The position numbers were made by a program, and so were the translations under genes. The notes under the pieces were generated by a model, which worked only from the letters and a program-made list of their open reading frames with translations, ran no database searches and had not been told where the DNA came from. Below are positions 55,933-60,745 of a stretch of 60,745 nucleotides of DNA, one piece after another. Numbering within the stretch: the first letter of the stretch is position 1; each line of letters begins with the position of its first letter. The stretch is from JBKPCD01 sp046727175 (GTDB lineage: Bacteria > Acidobacteriota > Vicinamibacteria > Vicinamibacterales > 2-12-FULL-66-21). The stretch covers positions 1 to 60,745 of the forward strand of contig JBKPCD010000055.1 of NCBI GenBank assembly GCA_046727175.1. The letters are read 5' to 3'.

Positions 55933-58266
55933 TTACCAGCCGCTGAAGCTGTGTAGCCGGCACACTTCAGTCGGTTCGGTTCCCTGGATGAACGCTTCGG
56001 AGAGCACTCGCGGGCAGCCCGGCGCGGCAATGGCTCCGGTGTCGCGATCGATTTCGACGAACGTGATCCCTGCGGGGGCCTGAAAGGGAAGATTTGGATG
56101 GCCGGCGAGCGCCTTCATCATGAAGTTCGTCCAGATGGGCAGGGCCGCTTGCGTTCCGCTCAGACCGAGCGGCTGGTTGTCGTCGAGCCCGACCCAGACG
56201 AGGGTCAGAAGCTCGGGGGTGAAGCCGACGAACCAGGCGTCCCGGAGGTCGTTCGTCGTACCGGACTTTCCGGCCGCGTCGAGCGCGAACCCTGCAGCTC
56301 TGGCGCCGGCGCCGGTGCCTTCGTTCAGCACGCTGCGCATCATGTTCGTGACGAGGAACGTCGTGTCGCTGCGTGCAATCGTCTTCGGTCCCGTCGTCAG
56401 TACCGCGAGGTCCCGGCCGCCGCTCACCAGACGCCCGATCGATCGAAGCGGGCGCTCGACGCCGCCGTTCGGAAAGATTGTGTAGGCCCCGGCGATCTCG
56501 ATCGGCGTGGCTTCGAAGACGCCGAGCGCGATTGACGGATACGGACGCGGCGGCGTGCCGGTGGCGACGCGCCGCCAGAGAGCTGCGACGTGCTCGTACC
56601 CGGCAGCTTCGGCGACCTTGATAGCGACGATGTTGCGAGAGAGCGCGAGCGCGCGGCGGAATGTGATCGGTCCGTCGTACTGATCCTCGTAGTTGTTCGG
56701 GTTCCAGGTCTGCTGGTTGAACTCGAACGTCGTCGGCTCGTCCAGAACGATAGACGCAGGCGTTACGTCCTTGCGGCCTTCTTCGGAGGCGTGCTCGAAC
56801 GCCGCCAGATACACGAACGGCTTGAAGACCGAACCCGGCTGACGCTTTGCCGTGGTTGCGCGGTTGTATTGCGACTGGTTGTACGAGCGTCCGCCGATGA
56901 GCGCGAGGATCTCACCGGTCCTGGGATCGACCGCAATCAGCGCGGCCTGCGCCTTCTGCCGGCGGCGTTTTGCGAGCAACTCGTCGACGCGGGCAAGGCC
57001 GTCCCGCAGAGCGTCCTGCGCGAGGCGCTGCAGGTGCAAATCGAGCGTGGTGTAGACGTCGACTGTCGATGCGACCGAACGGTACTTCTCCTGCAGCTCC
57101 TGGCTGATCAAATCGACGAAGTATGGCGCTTCGGAGTCGAGAGCCCGTGCGGCCATCTGCAACGGTTCGCGTGAAGCGCGTTCCGCCGCTTCGGCTCTGA
57201 TGAACTCCGCGTCAGCCATGGCGTGGAGGACCACGTTCCGTCGTTCCCGCGCACGCTCGGGGTTGTTGAACGGCGAAAGGCGCGACGGCGATTGAATGAC
57301 GCCCGCGATGGTTGCCGCTTCGCTCAACGTGACGTTCGTGATGTCCTTGGCGAAGAAGAGCCGCGCCGCTTCACCGACGCCGTGAATCGCAAAAGATCCG
57401 CGCTGGCCGAGCGATACGTCGTTCAGGTACAGCTCGAGAATCTGATCTTTCGTGAGCCGCCGCTCGAGGATGACGGACATCAGCCATTCCATCATCTTGC
57501 GCTTGAGGCTCTTCTCGGGTGTCAGAAAGGTGTTCTTGACGATCTGCTGGGTGAGTGTGCTCCCGCCCTCGAGGTACTTCTTGTCGGCGAAGACGTTCGT
57601 TGCGACCGCCCGTGCCGTGCCAATCAGGTCGACACCGGAATGATCGTAGAAGCGCCGGTCCTCGATCGCGAGAACGGCCTGCACCATGCGGGGCGGAATA
57701 ATTGAGAGCGGGACGTCGCGCCGTTTTTCGCGCCCGGTCCTGACGAGCGCCGTGATGAGCGGCGCGTCGAGAGTCAGGTGGTCCGCCCGCGTTTTCGCCG
57801 GAAGCATCTCGACGTGCGCTACGATTCCAGGGTCGGGCGCTTTGGGACGTGGCGCGACGAATACCACGCGGACGGTCTGACCTTTGCGATCGCCTTCGCG
57901 CGGTACGATGACAATCGCGTCACGGCCGACGGTGAACTCGCCCGGTTGCTCGGCCTGCGCGCGGTTCGCATAGCCCAGCTCGTTCAGCCGGTCGACGAGT
58001 TGAGTCAGTCGCAGTGCCTGCCCGGTACGGACTTCGAACGGGCGCCCGAACACGCGGGGATCGATCCGCTGCATCTGGCCGTGGATGCGCGCGTCGATCA
58101 TGCGCGCGAAGAGGACGTAGTAATACGCGATGACGGCCGACATGACGATCAGCGGGCCCGAGAGTCCGACGAGCACGAAGAACTTCCAGCCCCGTCGACG
58201 ACGTGGCTTGGCCGGCCTCTTCGCGCCAGGCTTTCGGGAGGATTCCGTTTTGACCGTTGTCGTCAC
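55933..58266 (-). CDS. mrcA: Class A penicillin-binding protein (PBP1A type)
   Basis: A bifunctional peptidoglycan synthase of 777 residues. A basic cytoplasmic start is followed by one membrane helix (FFVLVGLSGPLIVMSAVIAY, about residues 28-50). A regulatory-like segment precedes the glycosyltransferase domain, with AIEDRRFYDHSGVDLIGTA (catalytic Glu), EGGSTLTQQIVKNTFL and LELYLNDVSLGQRGSFAIHG. The transpeptidase domain has KRQPGSVFKPFVYL (SxxK), ALSRNIVAIK (SxN) and AGKSGTTNDLRDAWFVGF (KTG-type). All catalytic motifs are intact. It is divergent from the TonB-dependent receptor. Confidence 0.96.
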   Translation of the reverse strand: MTTTVKTESSRKPGAKRPAKPRRRRGWKFFVLVGLSGPLIVMSAVIAYYYVLFARMIDARIHGQMQRIDPRVFGRPFEVRTGQALRLTQLVDRLNELGYANRAQAEQPGEFTVGRDAIVIVPREGDRKGQTVRVVFVAPRPKAPDPGIVAHVEMLPAKTRADHLTLDAPLITALVRTGREKRRDVPLSIIPPRMVQAVLAIEDRRFYDHSGVDLIGTARAVATNVFADKKYLEGGSTLTQQIVKNTFLTPEKSLKRKMMEWLMSVILERRLTKDQILELYLNDVSLGQRGSFAIHGVGEAARLFFAKDITNVTLSEAATIAGVIQSPSRLSPFNNPERARERRNVVLHAMADAEFIRAEAAERASREPLQMAARALDSEAPYFVDLISQELQEKYRSVASTVDVYTTLDLHLQRLAQDALRDGLARVDELLAKRRRQKAQAALIAVDPRTGEILALIGGRSYNQSQYNRATTAKRQPGSVFKPFVYLAAFEHASEEGRKDVTPASIVLDEPTTFEFNQQTWNPNNYEDQYDGPITFRRALALSRNIVAIKVAEAAGYEHVAALWRRVATGTPPRPYPSIALGVFEATPIEIAGAYTIFPNGGVERPLRSIGRLVSGGRDLAVLTTGPKTIARSDTTFLVTNMMRSVLNEGTGAGARAAGFALDAAGKSGTTNDLRDAWFVGFTPELLTLVWVGLDDNQPLGLSGTQAALPIWTNFMMKALAGHPNLPFQAPAGITFVEIDRDTGAIAAPGCPRVLSEAFIQGTEPTEVCRLHSFSGW

Positions 58267-58493
58267 GACAGCTGGATCCGGGCCATGATGGAGGTCAGGC
58301 CTCTGACAGACAATCGGCCTGAGTGCATATTCGGCATCCCGTGTATCGGACGGATCGCGGCACTGCGTTATTGCGTCCTAACTAGACCGAGGGTGGTTGA
58401 CCTGCGTGGGTCCGTGTCAAAGGGGGAGCTGACTCGTCCATTGTACACCGACAGGCTCACTACTCTTCATTGATTCTTTCGGAGGATCGATTC
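58267..58493. other. divergent spacer between the PBP gene and the TonB-dependent receptor
   Basis: 227 bases without a gene. A TTGACC at about 58396 could be a -35 but no good -10 follows at 16-18 bases. GGAGGA at 58481-58486 is a strong ribosome-binding site 7 bases before the receptor ATG. No repeat array occurs here, in contrast to most spacers of this size in the window. Confidence 0.5.
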
Positions 58494-60745
58494 ATGAGAC
58501 GCGCAGGCGGAATCGCCTTACTGAGTCTCGCGGTCGCCCTGCTGCTGCCCGTTACCGCGGCGGCGCAAGCCCAGGCCGCCGACGGCAACATCGAGGGAGT
58601 CATCCGGGATCCGACAGGAGCCGTTCTGCCAGGCGTCACCGTCGTGTTGACGAACACGGATACGGGAGCGCAGCGCACCGTCGAGACCAACGAGACAGGA
58701 GAGTATCGGGCGCTGCTTCTCCCAATCGGAACGTACACGATCACCGCGGAGTTGCCGGGCTTCAAGAAGCATGAGGAAGCCGGTCTCACGCTGATGGCAG
58801 GGCAGACCGTGGTCACGGTGATTACGATGTCGGTCGGCGACCTGAACGAGGTCGTCTCCGTTTCGGGTGAGACGCCCATTGTCGACAGCGCCAAGATCGA
58901 TGTCGGCCGCAATCTGACCGAGCGCGAGATCAAGAACCTGCCTCTCGTCGCGCGCAACCCGTACAATTTCGCCCTCGTGCAGCCGGGCGTCAGCGGATTC
59001 GAAAACCCCGAGTTCGGCGTCGTCCGATTCGCGGCGAACGGGACGCTTCTGAGGGTCAACTACCAGATCGACGGCAACACCAACACGCAGAAGGATCGCG
59101 CGGGGCTGCGCCTGCTGCCGATCTCCGAAGTGATGGTGCAGGAAGTCAAGGTCGTGACCAGCGGGTACGCCCCGGAGTTCGGCCAGACGATGGGCCTGGT
59201 GTACAACGCCATCACACCATCCGGCACGAACACGCTCAAGGGATCAGCAAGCTTCCGTTTCCGCAACAAGAACTTCAGCGCGTTTCCGTACCCCTTTACG
59301 CTGCCAGAGACTGACGCGAACAAGCCGCAGACGAAGAACCGGACGTGGACGGCCGAAGCCGGGGGTCCAATCGTTCGGGACAAGGTGCACTTCTTCGGCG
59401 GCTTCGAGAGCACGTACCGCGATCTCTCGTCGCAGAGCGTCATCACGATCAAGCCTGCCGACGCGCAGCGGATCGGCCTTCCGACGCAGCCTGCAGCGAT
59501 TCCCCGCGAACAGACCGTGCAATTCTACATCGGGAAGGTGGACTATCAGCTCCGTCCGCAGCACCGCCTCACGGCGCGTTATATCCATTTTCAGAACGAC
59601 TCACCGAACAACATCGCCGGCGGGCTGAACTCGACGGAAGTTTCCACCGATTTCCTCGATTCGATGAATTCGGCGGCCGGACAGCTCGTCTCGACGTTTG
59701 GTGTCTCGAAGCTGAACGAGCTGCGCGTGCAATTCGCGAATCGTCATCAGAGCCGGAACCTGAGCGACCTCTCCGGTACGGGACCGGACATCCTCGTGTC
59801 CGGCGTCGCCAGATTCGGAGGTCCAAACTTTACGACCGCCGACGCCGGCTTCGATTTCAAACAGAAGATCTGGCAGGTCATCGACAACTTCACGTTGATC
59901 AGGGGCAGCCACAGCTACAAGCTCGGAGCCGACGCGCAGTTCATCCACGATAGCCGGACGGCTTCGCTGTTCAGCGTCTACACGTTTGCGTCCGTCGATG
60001 GCTATCTTGCGGCGAAGAGCGGAGCGTCACCGTTCGGCTACACGAACTTCCAGCAGCTCCTCGGTGATCCCGATTTCTCAATGGACACGAAGCTGTACAG
60101 CTTCTTCATGCAGGACGACTGGAGACTGAACCCGGATCTCAAACTGTTGTACGGCGTTCGGTACGATCTCTACGACTATCCGAAAGCCGATTCGAGCTCG
60201 CCGTTCGAGTTCAATCGCAACTTTGCGACTGACGCGAACAACTGGGGGCCGCGAGTCGGCGCGGCGTGGACGCCGTTTGTCGACAAGCGCACGGTCATTC
60301 GAGCGAGCACTGGAATCATGTACGACCAGCCGTTGCTCGCGGCCTACGAGAACGCGTTCCAGAGCAGCGGCGCGCCGGCACGATTCCAGGTGGCGCTGCT
60401 GCCGGCGAGCGCTGGTGCGCCCGCCTTTCCCAACACGCTGGCCAACACTCCACCGGGTTTCACGCTGCCGACGCAGTCGATTTCGACTGTCGATCCTGAG
60501 TTTCAGGTTGGGCGGACGTTCCAGAACAACGTCCAGTTCGAACATGCGCTCGGACGCGATTTCTCGGCGGCAGTTGGGTTCGTCTACGTGAAGGGGTACG
60601 ACCTGCCGGTCATCACCGACATCAACCTGACGAACCCGACCGGAGCGCTTGCCGACGGGCGTCCGATCTTCAGCGCGGCAGTCAACGCCTCGACACGCCA
60701 CTCGCCGCAGTTCGATCACATCAACGCCGTGCAGTCGATCGGCGA
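58494..60745 (+). CDS. TonB-dependent receptor with carboxypeptidase-regulatory-like N-terminal domain (3' end outside the window)
   Basis: About 750 codons are present and the frame is open to the window edge. A signal peptide (GIALLSLAVALLLPVTAAAQ) is followed by a CarboxypepD_reg-like domain (NIEGVIRDPTGAVLPGVTVV, ETNETGEYRALLLPIGTYTI). A plug-like domain (LPLVARNPYNFALVQPGVSG, NYQIDGNTNTQKDRAGLRLL, ISEVMVQEVKVVTSGYAPEF) and barrel strands rich in aromatic and polar residues come next. Such Oar-like receptors are numerous in Acidobacteriota and import large substrates such as glycans or peptides, powered by TonB. The substrate cannot be told. GGAGGA precedes the ATG. Confidence 0.93.
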   Translation, partial: MRRAGGIALLSLAVALLLPVTAAAQAQAADGNIEGVIRDPTGAVLPGVTVVLTNTDTGAQRTVETNETGEYRALLLPIGTYTITAELPGFKKHEEAGLTLMAGQTVVTVITMSVGDLNEVVSVSGETPIVDSAKIDVGRNLTEREIKNLPLVARNPYNFALVQPGVSGFENPEFGVVRFAANGTLLRVNYQIDGNTNTQKDRAGLRLLPISEVMVQEVKVVTSGYAPEFGQTMGLVYNAITPSGTNTLKGSASFRFRNKNFSAFPYPFTLPETDANKPQTKNRTWTAEAGGPIVRDKVHFFGGFESTYRDLSSQSVITIKPADAQRIGLPTQPAAIPREQTVQFYIGKVDYQLRPQHRLTARYIHFQNDSPNNIAGGLNSTEVSTDFLDSMNSAAGQLVSTFGVSKLNELRVQFANRHQSRNLSDLSGTGPDILVSGVARFGGPNFTTADAGFDFKQKIWQVIDNFTLIRGSHSYKLGADAQFIHDSRTASLFSVYTFASVDGYLAAKSGASPFGYTNFQQLLGDPDFSMDTKLYSFFMQDDWRLNPDLKLLYGVRYDLYDYPKADSSSPFEFNRNFATDANNWGPRVGAAWTPFVDKRTVIRASTGIMYDQPLLAAYENAFQSSGAPARFQVALLPASAGAPAFPNTLANTPPGFTLPTQSISTVDPEFQVGRTFQNNVQFEHALGRDFSAAVGFVYVKGYDLPVITDINLTNPTGALADGRPIFSAAVNASTRHSPQFDHINAVQSIG

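Overview
The window is about 60.7 kb of GC-rich chromosomal DNA from a Gram-negative bacterium. It encodes BamA, a Skp-like chaperone, LpxA, LpxI, LptE and a large TonB-dependent receptor, so an outer membrane with lipid A is expected. Menaquinone is made by the futalosine route. The receptor has an N-terminal carboxypeptidase-regulatory-like domain, a type that is abundant in Acidobacteriota. Together with the many small lipoproteins and the repeat-rich spacers, this suggests Acidobacteriota, most likely class Vicinamibacteria (inference; no rRNA gene is present). I see no tRNA, rRNA, insertion sequence, phage gene or CRISPR array. Nearly every gene is housekeeping.

Layout. 1-8.4 kb is an envelope block: clpC 3' end, bamA, skp/ompH, a fused fabZ-lpxA, a lipoprotein on the other strand, lpxI and a Gfo/Idh/MocA oxidoreductase. 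8.5-17.1 kb is a menaquinone block: ubiD-like decarboxylase, an MqnE-like protein that has lost the radical-SAM cysteines, mqnA, mqnC, mqnX, ubiA-like, ubiX and ubiE. 17.4-22 kb holds a TonB-family gene, an unannotated 31-residue membrane peptide, miaA, hfq, deoB and dgt. 22-30.9 kb is a lipid and electron-transfer operon: DUF177, rpmF, plsX, fabD, fabG, acpP and fabF, running by a 4-base overlap into etfB, etfA and ETF:quinone oxidoreductase. 31-37.2 kb holds a DUF374 acyltransferase, an HDAC-like deacetylase, leuS, lptE and holA.

37-47.3 kb is mostly on the minus strand: rpsT, two small unknown genes (one on each strand), an S4-domain protein, a lytic transglycosylase, alaS, pilT, ilvE and a Ser/Thr kinase, with a DUF4159 gene and recX on the plus strand. 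47.3-58.3 kb holds rsmE (plus strand), then on the minus strand the CIRCE-controlled hrcA-grpE-dnaJ-prmA operon, an amidohydrolase, xdhC, a PpiC foldase lipoprotein and a class A penicillin-binding protein. The window ends inside the TonB-dependent receptor.

The most unusual signal is between the genes. At least ten loci carry arrays of exactly 7-base units. The unit differs from locus to locus, for example GGGGTTC, GTGCCTC, AGGTGCC, CAATCCG, AGAAGTT, ATGGGAA, AGCCNAA and CCGGTCC. Most arrays are paired with a diverged inverted copy, so the transcript would fold into a long imperfect hairpin. Similar heptads sit in frame inside prmA and leuS, and several arrays supply or abut start or stop codons. 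A second family of longer ACGGAG-type inverted repeats occurs five times, three of them inside the menaquinone block. These repeats and the MqnE-like pseudoenzyme are the best candidates for something undescribed.
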